Shown piece after piece: positions 37,651 to 47,513 of a stretch of DNA of 64,000 nt. The stretch spans positions 1 through 64,000 of the forward strand of contig NZ_JYLI01000008.1 of the NCBI RefSeq assembly GCF_001439785.1, in the 5' to 3' direction. The DNA is from Pseudomonas poae (GTDB lineage: Bacteria > Pseudomonadota > Gammaproteobacteria > Pseudomonadales > Pseudomonadaceae). Position numbers and translations under genes: made by a program. Each line of letters begins with the position of its first letter. Within the stretch, counting starts at the first letter, position 1. The notes under the pieces were generated by a model that saw only the letters and a program-made list of their open reading frames with translations, had not been told where the DNA came from and did not search any database.

Positions 37651-38553
37651 CTACAGATCATGAAAGTAGCTAATCTCCGGCTTTGGGCTCATGTAGCCGT
37701 GATGCTGCGACCAATCAATGCTGGAAGGTGACCTACCAGCAAGCAGAGGGTAGAGCCAGGAAGCCTTACTGCAATGCTTGAAACCAAGATAGTAGTTGGG
37801 GTGGTGGTCCCACATCATCGAATTATCAATCGGCGCCGTGCAATTGTATTCGCTGAATTGCAAGCTTCTATTCTCGTTTAGAAAATTGGCAAAATTTGCC
37901 AGGCTGCCATGGCCGCCACCACCCATACGATCATTTAAATAAAAGCGACCGCTATACCCAGAGGCAATGTTTGGTTTGTCGTCCTTGCATCTGAACATCA
38001 GCAAGGTACCGTCATGTGGGCCTGGATTGCCGTCGGAATCCTCAACGGTGCAGAGCCGGACCAGCTTGATACTGACACCACTGCCGCTGACTGCTGGCTC
38101 GAAAAACTCGTGATAGTCCCCGCCAACTTCTGGATATGGAAACATGGAGCTTGAGCCGTTGATTAGCCACTCCAGACTGCAACTGTAGCGGTCAGCAATA
38201 CGCTTGGCCAGATCAAAGGGCAGCGCTTCACGACCGTCGATGCAGTTCATCAGAGTTGCCGGCGACGTTTCCCCTAAAGCCAAGGCTAGGTGAGGCAAGT
38301 CGCTGCGCTCGCCCCAGGAAAAAACGTCGTCTTCGCGCAAGCGCATAAATAGCTTTTGCAAACGCTGGCCGGTAGAGCGCTGCCAAGATTCACACAGCGA
38401 CGCTGTCTCAGGCTGAGGCGCTTCGAGGGATTCAAGATAACGCGCCAGTCCAAACCGGGTTTCCCCTTCTAGTGAACGTTCATGCCTGGCAGCTGCCTGT
38501 AGCAGCAGTTGGTGCAAGTTATCAGGAAAGTCGCGAACGCTTAATCTGGCCAT
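37651..38553 (-). CDS. RHH plus HTH regulator-like protein, fused C-terminal domain
   Basis: 300 residues with an Arc/FitA-like ribbon-helix-helix start (ARLSVRDFPDNLHQLLLQAA, then RSLEGETRFGLARYL), then a helix-turn-helix-like segment (about 85-150: LALALGETSPATLMNCIDG). The last 150 residues are acidic, aromatic and Gly-rich and I do not recognise them. It ends next to the acetyltransferase remnant. An inverted repeat 30 bp upstream (ATTATG/CATAAT, 38582-38605) could be an autoregulatory operator. The combination is unusual; function is unknown. Confidence 0.65.
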   Translation of the reverse strand: MARLSVRDFPDNLHQLLLQAAARHERSLEGETRFGLARYLESLEAPQPETASLCESWQRSTGQRLQKLFMRLREDDVFSWGERSDLPHLALALGETSPATLMNCIDGREALPFDLAKRIADRYSCSLEWLINGSSSMFPYPEVGGDYHEFFEPAVSGSGVSIKLVRLCTVEDSDGNPGPHDGTLLMFRCKDDKPNIASGYSGRFYLNDRMGGGGHGSLANFANFLNENRSLQFSEYNCTAPIDNSMMWDHHPNYYLGFKHCSKASWLYPLLAGRSPSSIDWSQHHGYMSPKPEISYFHDL

Positions 38554-38972
38554 GCAAGATACTCGCTGTCAATTTGAGGGCATTATGACTATTCGTAGGC
38601 ATAATAGCGACAAAACGACGGCAAGTGCTATCTGTTACGGGTTGATTTGGATAATCACCTTGCTCAGCCGAGCAGCAGATTCACTAAAGAGGCAGGCTTG
38701 CATCTCCCGGCATGTTGTTGAGGCCTATTGCCAAATTGCCCTACTTGCCGGCAATGGGCTGCCTCGCGTGCAAATTGGCGCACGGCCTGAGACCGCAATC
38801 TTTACAAAAGTCACGTCAGCTTTTGGGTCAAACAGGGTAAGCGCCAATACACAGACGCAAGTGGGTCCCAATGGCCTGAAGACTACTCGCGGCTAAGCAT
38901 GATCATTATTTGACCGATGTCAGATATAGACTCATACTTCTGACATTAAAGTGGTAAGAGCAGCCTAAGCCT
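38554..38972. other. Divergent promoter region with an operator-like repeat
   Basis: 419 bp between the divergent regulator and the AbiEi-like gene. It contains ATTATG-N12-CATAAT at 38582-38605. A 114-codon plus-strand reading frame here has no family resemblance and is not called. Confidence 0.5.
38918..38945. promoter_or_regulatory. Inverted repeat before the AbiEi-like gene
   Basis: TGTCAGA-N14-TCTGACA, a perfect 7-bp inverted repeat, lies about 28 bp upstream of the AbiEi-like start. AbiEi antitoxins repress their own promoters by binding such repeats, so it is a likely operator. Confidence 0.6.
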
Positions 38973-39563
38973 ATGAAGACCCTTCCTGAATCGATCCTAG
39001 ACCACAGCAGGCGTCTGCCTGAGGGTGGCTTACTGAGTCCCAAAGAGTTTCTACACTTGGGGAGCCGGGCTGCTGTAGATCAGGCGCTTTCAAGATTGGC
39101 GAAGGCTGGGCAGCTCATTCGCGCGGCTCGTGGGCTTTACCTAGCCGCCATTACAGGCCTGGGTAAGCAAGCAACGCCTTCGATGGATAAGGTTGTTAGC
39201 GCCCTGGCTTCGAAGAATCAGGAAGAGATCGTCCTTGATGGGGCGCGCTCTGCAAAGATGCTGGGTCTGTCGGCGCAAGCCCTAGATGGGAACGTTTTTC
39301 TCAGCAATGGGCGTACTCGGGCGCTTAAAGTGGGAGATGCAACGGCGGAGATAAGACACGCCCCTCGCTGGATGCTAGCGCTTGGCTCCACGACTGCCGG
39401 TGCTGCAATTCGAGCCTTGGCTTGGTTGGGAGAGCGGCGTATAGGTGAGGTGATGGAAAGGCTGCGTAAACAGCTGACTCCCATCGACTGGCAGGCGTTG
39501 AACTCGGTGCGGTCGCTCCTGCCATCTTGGATGGCTCTTGCAATCGGTCGAGAGGTGGGGTGA
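38973..39563 (+). CDS. AbiEi/DUF6088-like antitoxin-type regulator
   Basis: 196-residue protein with an N-terminal winged-helix region (SPKEFLHLGSRAAVDQALSRLAKAGQLIRAARGLYLA) and the DUF6088-type middle domain, as in the antitoxin of the AbiE phage-exclusion type IV TA system. No AbiEii nucleotidyltransferase toxin follows; only a short open stretch is seen after it. It is either an orphan antitoxin or a regulator that has lost its partner. Confidence 0.7.
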   Translation: MKTLPESILDHSRRLPEGGLLSPKEFLHLGSRAAVDQALSRLAKAGQLIRAARGLYLAAITGLGKQATPSMDKVVSALASKNQEEIVLDGARSAKMLGLSAQALDGNVFLSNGRTRALKVGDATAEIRHAPRWMLALGSTTAGAAIRALAWLGERRIGEVMERLRKQLTPIDWQALNSVRSLLPSWMALAIGREVG

Positions 39564-39812
39564 CAGGTTGCAGCTCGGCGGAATTTCGGGAGGGGCCATT
39601 TAAGACCACTCCAACATGAACTAGGATACGCCGCCATGCCAGTTGCCCGGCTCCAAAGTGTTAGCACGTGTGTGTACAGATGTTGAATTGGGAATGGAGT
39701 GCCTGATTATGAAAATCAAAATGCGAGACAAGTTATTGGGAATTATGTAGTCGTGACAGGGTTGTCGAAGTCTATATAAGTTTATTAATCAATAACTTAG
39801 AAGGTGGTAATT

Positions 39813-40799
39813 ATGGCAAATGGAAAAATTCTCCGTCAGCTGTTCCGAGCAGGTACCGCTGGCGATGCCGATGCGTTTCGTCTTGCCTCTAAAGCGGTTA
39901 TCGAGGAGGAGCGGCAGAAGCAGCATCATCTTCTGGCTAACGATCTGGAGCAGATCCTCTACGGCAGCGATTTGAATCTCAAGGCATCCAGTAATACGCC
40001 ACGAGCTCACTACGACGTTCCCGTAGACAAGGAGCGTGGTTTACCACTGCTCGATATAAGAACTCCAAAGCGGTCTCTTGATGAAGTGATACTTCCCCCC
40101 AGCAGTTCCGCTGCATTGGAGGAGATCCTTGAGGAGAACCGGCGTGCTGATGTGCTGCGCAGCTACGGCATGAAGCCCGCTGGCAAGGTGATTTTCTTCG
40201 GCCCACCCGGCTGCGGAAAGACGCTTGCTGCAGAGGTCGTGGCCTTCGAGCTTGATCGACCTTTAGCTATCGTCCGCTTGGATGCATTGATGTCCTCGTT
40301 CTTGGGCGAAACGGCAGCCAACCTTCGTAAGGTCTTCGATTTTATTGCCCAACATCCGTTTGTTGTTCTCTTCGATGAGTTCGATGCCATCGGTAAAGAA
40401 CGTGGTGATAGTGGCGACCATGGCGAACTAAGACGTGTTGTGAACGCGGTCCTTCAGATGATGGACTCATACGAAGGTCTTAGTTTGATCCTGGCGGCTA
40501 CCAACCATGAGAAGATCTTAGACTCTGCCATTTGGCGGCGATTCGATGAGTCGATCGAGTTTCCGCTTCCGGATGAAAAGCAGTTGAAGGAGATCTTGTT
40601 GCTGAAACTGCGAGGGATCCGTCGTCAATTCGAGATTGACGACAAAGAAGTATTGAAGGAGTTTAAAGGTAAGAGCGGCGCGGATATCGAGCGGGTTATT
40701 CGCCGCGCCGCCAAACGGATGATCCTGCGAGAGCAAGAGTTTCTGACCATCAAGGAGCTTAAAAGCGCTCTTGTGCGGGAGGACCTCAGAAAGTCCTAA
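39813..40799 (+). CDS. AAA+ ATPase of an ATPase-subtilase pair
   Basis: 328-residue AAA+ protein of FtsH/spastin-like type. Walker A GPPGCGKT (130-137), Walker B VVLFDEFDAIG (184-194), sensor-1 N231 (AATNH) and Arg finger R242-R243 are visible. The N-terminal 90 residues hold a charged helical region (EEERQKQHHLLANDLEQIL). The ATG at 39813 has an AGAAGG ribosome-binding site; a GTG nine bases earlier is also in frame. The protease gene starts 25 bp later, so the two form one operon. Confidence 0.8.
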   Translation: MANGKILRQLFRAGTAGDADAFRLASKAVIEEERQKQHHLLANDLEQILYGSDLNLKASSNTPRAHYDVPVDKERGLPLLDIRTPKRSLDEVILPPSSSAALEEILEENRRADVLRSYGMKPAGKVIFFGPPGCGKTLAAEVVAFELDRPLAIVRLDALMSSFLGETAANLRKVFDFIAQHPFVVLFDEFDAIGKERGDSGDHGELRRVVNAVLQMMDSYEGLSLILAATNHEKILDSAIWRRFDESIEFPLPDEKQLKEILLLKLRGIRRQFEIDDKEVLKEFKGKSGADIERVIRRAAKRMILREQEFLTIKELKSALVREDLRKS

Positions 40800-40824
40800 A
40801 ACATAAATTTTCAAGGAAGAAGCT

Positions 40825-43251
40825 GTGGCAACCTACAAGCATCTGAGTATTACACGTGAAGTTCTGGATAACTCGCGTCGGACCAAAAGCCCCCCTCACT
40901 TCGTCACCCGCGAAGATCGGCTTGGTCACGGTCAAAAGCTCAACGGTTACTTCGCCACGGCGGAGGGGCTGGCCAAGAAGCAAATTGGCTCTTCAGACAA
41001 ATCCCCTTATGTTTTAAAGCTGGAATACGAGGGCGCATTGACCTTCGCCAACCTGAATACGCATGGGTTGGAGTTTATCAGCCAAGAAGGCAAGCAACTC
41101 TGCGTAGTGTTCGCGAGCGAAGAGGGTTTGGCAAAATTTACCGCCCATCTTCAAAAGCTGGGTGTCATGGATGCCAACTTGACCCATCGCCAGATTCTCG
41201 AGGCTATTGCAGGTGTAGATGCCTGGTCCGCAGAAGATCGGAAGAGTTGGGCTCTTAAGAATATAGGCTTGCCAGACACCCTCACCTTCAAGCTCGATGT
41301 CGAATTGTGGCCTATTCAGGTCGCGCATCACCCAAGTCGTGTTCAGCTCACAACCTCTTTCGAGACCTGGCTAGCCGCCGAGCACATCAAGAAGCTCGAC
41401 AGAATCAATCTGGACAGCTTGCTCATGTACCGGGTCGAGGTCACCCCCGAGCAAGCTCAGTTGCTGCTCAACCAGCGCGATGTTCGTCTGGTGGATCTCA
41501 TCCCAGCCACTGGCATTAGCATTCAACAGCTGAACCGAGACATCAATGAGTTGCCTCTCAACATCCCGCCACCCCCTAATGACGCAGCCCGCGTTTGCAT
41601 TCTAGACAGCGGCATTAACGGAAATCATCCCCTCCTGAAGCCTGCAATGGCTGAGAGCGCCTCGTTTGTCGATGAGGAGGGGGATGCAGATGAAGCAGGT
41701 CACGGCACCGCTGTGGCCGGCGTTGCCCTGTACGGCGACGTGGAGGGTTGTAACAACTCGAATTTCTGGAAGCCGGAGTTCTGGCTCTTCAATGGAAAAG
41801 TCATGAAGAAATGTCCGCATACAGGTAATGCGGTCTACGACGAACTTACACTCGAGGTATCGCTGACGAAGGCAGTAGAGCATTTCGTCGAACTCGGATG
41901 CCGGATCTTCAACCTCTCGCTGGGCAACAATAATGCTCCCTACGATGGTGCGCATGTCAGAGGGCTAGCCTATATCCTGGATGTCCTATCCCGGCGGTAC
42001 AACATCTTGTTCGTAGTCTCTACGGGCAATTTCTGTGGCTCCGAAAGCCCACCAGTCCCAACCAACAGTTGGCGCGACGAGTACCCGGAGTACCTAATCG
42101 CTGCCCAGAGCGCCATCATTGACCCCGCACCTGCAATGATGGTGTTGACGGTGGGGAGCATCTCCCGACACAACTCTACGATTGATAGCCAGAAGTATCC
42201 GGAGATTTACCATCTTTCACCTGCATCGGAAAACCAACCATCTCCCTTCACTCGGCACGGCCCGTCGGTAAAAGGGGCGATCAAGCCCGAACTCGTTGCG
42301 GCCGGCGGCAATCTCGCCAGCCCTATGAGGCAAGCAAACGCACAATGGGCGCCGCACATGCGAGGTTTGGGCGTGTTAACGCTCAACCACCAGTGGACGG
42401 GGAATACGGTTTTTAAGGAAATAAGCGGGACCAGCTTGGCGGCGCCGTACATCACTCACCTAGCCGGGCGCCTGCTGAACGCTTACCCGACGGCGTCTGC
42501 GAACATGCTTCGCGCAATGCTGGTGAATCAGGCTTATCTGCCGGATGCGGTCACCTCGACGTTTTCGGAGGAGTTTCGAAAGAGCTACAAGAAGGCAAAA
42601 GCCACCTGGAACCGTGACGTAGAAAGGGATGTGGCCGGCTATGGTGTGGTGAGTGAGGCTGATCTTTTCAGGTCTTCCGATAACGTCGTGGTGTTGATGT
42701 CAGAGGAAACCATCGAGAACGACGGATGCCAGTTCTTCGAACTGCCGTTGCCGGAGGACTATTTGCGCTCCGCTCGAGGGACCCGAGAGCTTTCAATAAC
42801 ACTGGCTTACTCGCCGGTAGTCCGGACTACCCGGATTGAATATCTGGCTACCCAAATTTATTACCGCTTGGTCACTGGAACCTCGCTGGAGGAGGTACAG
42901 AAACACTTTAGCCAGGAGATGAAAAAGAAGACGGAGGTACTCAAAGAGGCCAGGGACACAAATCGCGACATTCCCGCCCAAATGAGAAACCATGGCACGG
43001 TTCAGTCTTCTCGCTGGACGTTCAAACAAGGGAAACCCGGCGAGAAGTGGTTTGTGGTCGTAGTCAGGCAGGATCGTGACTGGAATCCCTCGGCTGCAGA
43101 AAAGGAACAGTATTCACTGGTGGTTACGGTGGCCGACCGCGACAACGAGCGGGCTCAGCTCTACACCCAAATCCAGACGCGAATAGATCAGCAGGCTGTG
43201 GTCAGGGAGCAGCAAAGGGCTAAGATGACTGCTGTTCGATTGCAGAATTGA
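40825..43251 (+). CDS. Subtilisin-like serine protease (S8 family), intracellular
   Basis: 808-residue S8 peptidase starting at a GTG (40825). The catalytic triad is visible as D261 (CILDSGING), H293 (AGHGTAVAG) and S537 (ISGTSLAAP); oxyanion-type N402 (VVSTGNFCG) is also present. There is no signal peptide, so it should be cytoplasmic. The first 250 residues do not resemble the usual I9 propeptide, and the C-terminal 270 residues are unassigned. The adjacent AAA+ gene suggests an ATP-regulated protease, plausibly an antiphage module. The biological role is inferred, not shown. Confidence 0.85.
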   Translation: MATYKHLSITREVLDNSRRTKSPPHFVTREDRLGHGQKLNGYFATAEGLAKKQIGSSDKSPYVLKLEYEGALTFANLNTHGLEFISQEGKQLCVVFASEEGLAKFTAHLQKLGVMDANLTHRQILEAIAGVDAWSAEDRKSWALKNIGLPDTLTFKLDVELWPIQVAHHPSRVQLTTSFETWLAAEHIKKLDRINLDSLLMYRVEVTPEQAQLLLNQRDVRLVDLIPATGISIQQLNRDINELPLNIPPPPNDAARVCILDSGINGNHPLLKPAMAESASFVDEEGDADEAGHGTAVAGVALYGDVEGCNNSNFWKPEFWLFNGKVMKKCPHTGNAVYDELTLEVSLTKAVEHFVELGCRIFNLSLGNNNAPYDGAHVRGLAYILDVLSRRYNILFVVSTGNFCGSESPPVPTNSWRDEYPEYLIAAQSAIIDPAPAMMVLTVGSISRHNSTIDSQKYPEIYHLSPASENQPSPFTRHGPSVKGAIKPELVAAGGNLASPMRQANAQWAPHMRGLGVLTLNHQWTGNTVFKEISGTSLAAPYITHLAGRLLNAYPTASANMLRAMLVNQAYLPDAVTSTFSEEFRKSYKKAKATWNRDVERDVAGYGVVSEADLFRSSDNVVVLMSEETIENDGCQFFELPLPEDYLRSARGTRELSITLAYSPVVRTTRIEYLATQIYYRLVTGTSLEEVQKHFSQEMKKKTEVLKEARDTNRDIPAQMRNHGTVQSSRWTFKQGKPGEKWFVVVVRQDRDWNPSAAEKEQYSLVVTVADRDNERAQLYTQIQTRIDQQAVVREQQRAKMTAVRLQN

Positions 43252-43319
43252 GGGTGATCACATTGAATCGCCCTTGCTTTCGTAGACGCCTCGAACGGCG
43301 CAATGGGTAGATATCGGCG

Positions 43320-43550
43320 TCAAGATTGCGTGTCAGTGTCTCGAACTGGCTTTAGCACTATCGATCCGTCGATCAGCTCGATGCTCAACAAATCATCCAA
43401 ATCTACGTTCATTGCGGCAAGCACATCCGGTGAGAGATCAATGATGACGTCTCCGCTGTCATCTCCTGGATCTTGGCATTTCACGATTGTTCGCACGGAT
43501 TCATTCATACGTGAAATGCCCTCTCTGAGCTGATGGAGGTGAGCCTCCAT
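43320..43550 (-). CDS. Small AbrB/MazE-like protein (putative antitoxin)
   Basis: 76-residue acidic protein. The C-terminal part (LSPDVLAAMNVDLDDLLSIE followed by a DGSIVLKP turn) resembles the swapped-hairpin AbrB/MazE DNA-binding fold. The N-terminal part is helical. No toxin gene is adjacent. It lies between the protease operon and the iron transporter, in the opposite direction to both. Confidence 0.4.
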   Translation of the reverse strand: MEAHLHQLREGISRMNESVRTIVKCQDPGDDSGDVIIDLSPDVLAAMNVDLDDLLSIELIDGSIVLKPVRDTDTQS

Positions 43551-43713
43551 CCTACGCGAGCATGGCCCCTACTGACAGCTATCGCCAAGAGCGGCCAGTG
43601 GACAGCGCCCTCCCATAGTTCTAACCGCGTCGCCTGATAAGCCAAATCACATTTGTTAACAGTTTATTTGACGTTTTTTTCTCATTCACGGCTCTAAATT
43701 CGCCGCGCTTCAA

Positions 43714-43733
43714 CATGCAAATGATTCCTATTG
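43714..43733 (+). promoter_or_regulatory. Fur-box-like operator of the iron ABC operon
   Basis: CATGCAAATGATTCCTATTG has the GATAATGATAATC-type repeat pattern bound by Fur and lies 65 bp upstream of the substrate-binding protein gene. This supports iron-repressed expression. Confidence 0.65.
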
Positions 43734-43798
43734 GTCGAGTATCAATCGACAACCCACAGGCTTCCTGTGTATCCATAAAAAAACGGAGCATTCAACGT

Positions 43799-44812
43799 AT
43801 GGCTTCCCGTCTACCGTCTTTCCTCACTAAAGCCTTTATAGCCACTGCATTGGTCGGCGCCGGGCAGGTATATGCCGTCGAAATGGCCGGCATCGTGGTG
43901 TACAACGCCCAGCACGAGAGCCTGACCAAGGCCTGGGTTGAAGGCTTCACCCAGGAAACCGGGATTCCGGTCACCATCCGTAACGGCGACGACACCGAGA
44001 TGGGCAACCAGATCGTGCAGGAAGGCGCGGCCTCCCCGGCCGATGTGTTCCTCACCGAAAACTCCCCGGCCATGGTGCTGGTAGACAATGCCGGGCTGTT
44101 CGCGCCGGTCGCGCCGGCCACCCTGCAACAAGTTGGTGCCGCGTACCGCCCGGCCCATGGCAAGTGGCTGGGCATTGCCGCGCGCTCCACGGTGTTTGTG
44201 TACAACCCCGGCAAGCTCAAAGAAGCCGACTTACCCAAATCCCTGATGGACCTGGCCTCGGCCAACTGGAACGGCCGCTGGGCTGCCTCGCCGGCCGGTG
44301 CTGACTTCCAGGCCATCGTTGCCGCAGTGCTGGAGCTCAAGGGCGAAGCCGCCACCCTCGACTGGCTCAAGGCGATGAAAGCCAATGCGACCATCTACCG
44401 TGGCAACAGCGCCGTGTTAAAGGCCGTCAACGCTGGCCAGGTCGACAGCGGCGTGATCTACCACTACTACAGCTTCGTCGACCAGTCCAAGACCGGAGAA
44501 AACAGCAAGAACACCCAACTCCACTACTTCAAGCACCAGGACCCTGGCGCGTTTGTGAGCATCTCCGGCGCCGGGGTACTGGCTTCCAGCAAACATAAAG
44601 AAGAAGCCCAGGCGTTCTTGAAATGGATCACCGGCAAAGACGGCCAGGCCATCCTCAAGGACGGCAATTCGTTCGAATACGCCGTGGGCCAGGGCGCGCA
44701 ATCCAACCCCAAGTTGACCCCGCTGGCACAGCTGGACGCTCCGAAAGTCGACGCCTCCAAGCTCAACAGCAAAAAAGCGGTGGAGTTGATGACCCAGGCC
44801 GGGCTGCTCTGA
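43799..44812 (+). CDS. Fe(3+) ABC transporter substrate-binding protein
   Basis: 337-residue periplasmic iron-binding protein, start at 43799 (RBS CGGAG upstream) followed by a signal peptide with cleavage near QVYA. VYNAQHESLTKAWVEGF, VFLTENSPA and YHYYSF match ferric-binding proteins of the FbpA/AfuA type; the last supplies the Tyr pair that binds iron. It is the first gene of the operon, with permease and ATPase following directly. Codon usage is host-like. Confidence 0.9.
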   Translation: MASRLPSFLTKAFIATALVGAGQVYAVEMAGIVVYNAQHESLTKAWVEGFTQETGIPVTIRNGDDTEMGNQIVQEGAASPADVFLTENSPAMVLVDNAGLFAPVAPATLQQVGAAYRPAHGKWLGIAARSTVFVYNPGKLKEADLPKSLMDLASANWNGRWAASPAGADFQAIVAAVLELKGEAATLDWLKAMKANATIYRGNSAVLKAVNAGQVDSGVIYHYYSFVDQSKTGENSKNTQLHYFKHQDPGAFVSISGAGVLASSKHKEEAQAFLKWITGKDGQAILKDGNSFEYAVGQGAQSNPKLTPLAQLDAPKVDASKLNSKKAVELMTQAGLL

Positions 44813-46402
44813 TTGTTGCCTGAGGCTGCGGCCCAGGCGCTGACCGCGCCCGCGCAACGCCGCGTTCACGGCCTGTTCAAAGGCCGTGGGGGCAGGTGGG
44901 TCACGAGTTTGTCGGTGCTGGTGTCGCTGCTGGCACTGCTGCCGATTGCGTTTGTGATCGGCGTGTCCTGGCAAATCGGCTGGGCGCAGATCGAAGCGCT
45001 GGTGTGGCGCCCGCGTGTGGGTGAACTGTTGGTCAACACCTTGCTGCTGGTGGTGATCACCCTGCCCCTGTGCATCCTGCTGGGCACTGCGCTGGCGTGG
45101 CTGACCGAGCGTACCGACCTGCCGGGGCGGCGGCTGTGGTCGCTGTTGGCAGTCGCGCCGCTGGCGGTGCCGGCATTTGTGCATAGTTACGCGTGGGTGA
45201 GCCTGGTGCCTTCGATACACGGCTTGCCGGCCGGCGTGCTGGTGTCGGTGATTGCCTATTTCCCGTTTTTGTACCTGCCGGTGGCGGCGACCCTGCGCCG
45301 GCTCGACCCTGCGATTGAAGATGTAGCCGAGTCCCTGGGCCTCAAGCCGTGGGCGGTGTTCTGGCGCGTGGTGTTGCCGCAGTTACGCCTGGCGATCTGC
45401 GGCGGTGCGCTGCTGGTGGGCCTGCATCTGCTGGCCGAGTACGGCCTGTATGCGATGATCCGCTTTGACACCTTCACCACCGCGATCTTCGATCAGTTCA
45501 AATCCACCTTCAACGGCCCGGCGGCCAATATGCTCGCGGCGGTGCTGGCCCTGTGTTGCCTTGCGATGCTTACCGCCGAGTCCGCCGCACGCGGCCATGC
45601 CCGCTATGCGCGGGTCGGCTCCGGCAGCGCCCGCGAGCAGCGCATCGTGCGCCTGAGCCCGCGCACCACCCTGCTCGCCCTGGGCCTGCAAAGCCTTACC
45701 TGCGCGCTGGCCCTGGGCGTTCCGCTGGTGACCCTGAGCCAATGGTTGATCGCCGGTGGCCGCGAGGTCTGGCGCTTCAACGAACTGCTACCGGCGCTGG
45801 AGCAAACCGTATTGCTGGGAGTGGCCGGCGCGGTGCTGACCACCTGCGCGGCGGTGCCGATTGCGTGGCTGTCGATCCGTGCGCCGGGGCGCTTGCAGCG
45901 CATTCTGGAGGGCTGCAACTACATCACCAGTTCGTTGCCGGGCATCGTGGTGGCGCTAGCCTTGGTCACGGTGACCATCCACTTCGCCCGGCCGATCTAC
46001 CAAACCACTATTACTGTGCTGCTCGCCTACCTGTTGATGTTCCTGCCACGGGCCCTGGTGAGCCTGCGCGCAGGCATCGCCCAGGCGCCGGTGGAGCTGG
46101 AAAACATGGCCCGCAGCCTCGGCCGCTCGCCGGGCCCCGCCCTGTGGCTGATCACCCTGCGCCTGGCCGCGCCCGCCGCGGCTGCCGGGGCGGCGCTGGT
46201 GTTCCTGGCCATCGCCAACGAGCTGACTGCCACCTTGCTACTCGCGCCCAATGGCACACGTACCCTGGCCACCGGCTTCTGGGCGATGACCAGCGAGATC
46301 GACTACGCCGCCGCCGCGCCTTACGCGCTGATCATGATCCTGTTGTCTCTGCCGTTGACCGGCCTCCTCTACCACCAATCCAAACGCACGGCAGGCCGAT
46401 GA
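44813..46402 (+). CDS. Fe(3+) ABC transporter permease
   Basis: 529-residue two-lobed inner-membrane permease of FbpB/AfuB type with about 12 hydrophobic helices. Each half contains an EAA-like loop ([22 protein letters not shown] and [22 protein letters not shown]). The start is TTG, directly after the substrate-binding protein stop; it overlaps the ATPase gene by 4 bp. Confidence 0.92.
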   Translation: MLPEAAAQALTAPAQRRVHGLFKGRGGRWVTSLSVLVSLLALLPIAFVIGVSWQIGWAQIEALVWRPRVGELLVNTLLLVVITLPLCILLGTALAWLTERTDLPGRRLWSLLAVAPLAVPAFVHSYAWVSLVPSIHGLPAGVLVSVIAYFPFLYLPVAATLRRLDPAIEDVAESLGLKPWAVFWRVVLPQLRLAICGGALLVGLHLLAEYGLYAMIRFDTFTTAIFDQFKSTFNGPAANMLAAVLALCCLAMLTAESAARGHARYARVGSGSAREQRIVRLSPRTTLLALGLQSLTCALALGVPLVTLSQWLIAGGREVWRFNELLPALEQTVLLGVAGAVLTTCAAVPIAWLSIRAPGRLQRILEGCNYITSSLPGIVVALALVTVTIHFARPIYQTTITVLLAYLLMFLPRALVSLRAGIAQAPVELENMARSLGRSPGPALWLITLRLAAPAAAAGAALVFLAIANELTATLLLAPNGTRTLATGFWAMTSEIDYAAAAPYALIMILLSLPLTGLLYHQSKRTAGR

Positions 46403-47427
46403 ACGCCCTTGAACTCCACGCCCTCTGCAAATCCTTCGGCAGCCAGCGCGCCTTGGCCGACGTCAGCCTGTCGGTGCCCACCGGCGGGCGCACGGTGATC
46501 GTCGGGCCCTCCGGCTCCGGCAAGACCACCTTGTTGCGCATGATCGCCGGGTTTGAATTTCCCGACAGCGGCAGCCTCACACTCAACGGCCAGGTCTTGG
46601 TGGACGCCACCCACGCCGTACCGGCACATCAGCGCCAGATCGGCTATGTGCCGCAGGATGGCGCACTGTTCCCGCACATGACGGTGGCCGACAACATCGG
46701 CTTTGGCCTGGCGACTAAGGGCGAGGCGTACCACAGCCGTATCGCCGAGCTGATGGACAGCGTGGCCCTCGACGCCAATATGGCGCGGCGCTGGCCCCAT
46801 GAGCTGTCCGGCGGCCAACAGCAACGGGTGGCGCTGGCCCGCGCCCTGGCGCAACAGCCACGCCTGATGCTGCTGGACGAGCCGTTTTCGGCGCTGGACA
46901 CCGGCTTGCGCTCGGCCATGCGCAAGATGGTCGCGCGGCTGCTGAGCGATGCCGGCATCACCACCATTCTGGTGACCCATGATCAGGCGGAAGCACTGTC
47001 ATTTGCCGACCAATTGGCGGTGATGCGCAAGGGCCGCCTGGTGCAGTCGGGCCACCCGATGGAGATGTACCAGTACCCGGCCGATGAGCAGACGGCGCTG
47101 TTTCTCGGGGATGCAGTGGTGCTGCCCGCGCGTATCCAGGCCGGCTGGGCCGACTGCGACCTGGGGCGGATCCAGACCAACAGCCCGCTGAGCCACGACT
47201 CGGCGCGGATTATGCTGCGCCCCGAGCAGGTGCACCTCAGTGCCACCGGTTGCCCTGGCGTGGTGACCGAGCGCGAGTTCGGCGGCAACACCTGTACGCT
47301 GACCGTGGCGTTGCACGCTGACCCGAGCCATACGATCTTGGTGCGCAGCGCCGGCCTGCTGGCGCCACCGGCCGGCAGCGCGGTGCACCTGTCGACTACA
47401 GGCACCGCCCACGTGCTGTTTGGATAA
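46399..47427 (+). CDS. Fe(3+) ABC transporter ATP-binding protein
   Basis: 342-residue ATPase (FbpC/AfuC type) that powers iron import. Walker [10 protein letters not shown] (36-44), signature LSGGQQQR, Walker B LMLLDEPF and the switch His in [10 protein letters not shown] are present. The C-terminal TOBE domain fits. The ATG overlaps the permease stop. It closes the three-gene transporter operon. Confidence 0.93.
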   Translation: MNALELHALCKSFGSQRALADVSLSVPTGGRTVIVGPSGSGKTTLLRMIAGFEFPDSGSLTLNGQVLVDATHAVPAHQRQIGYVPQDGALFPHMTVADNIGFGLATKGEAYHSRIAELMDSVALDANMARRWPHELSGGQQQRVALARALAQQPRLMLLDEPFSALDTGLRSAMRKMVARLLSDAGITTILVTHDQAEALSFADQLAVMRKGRLVQSGHPMEMYQYPADEQTALFLGDAVVLPARIQAGWADCDLGRIQTNSPLSHDSARIMLRPEQVHLSATGCPGVVTEREFGGNTCTLTVALHADPSHTILVRSAGLLAPPAGSAVHLSTTGTAHVLFG

Positions 47428-47513
47428 AAAACCGGCCCTCAGTCTCAGCTAAGTCTCGTGCCGTACCTTCTCCCTTGCGCCAACCACCGCGCGGTCAAGG
47501 AGAGGTAATCCCG

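Noticed and set aside
38552-38896. 114-codon plus-strand frame
   Set aside because: It begins across the putative operator, has no family resemblance and no convincing ribosome-binding site.
45553-46398. Upstream extension of the iron ABC ATPase frame
   Set aside because: It overlaps the permease gene in another frame and is Pro/Arg/Gly-rich without motifs; the ATPase starts at 46399.
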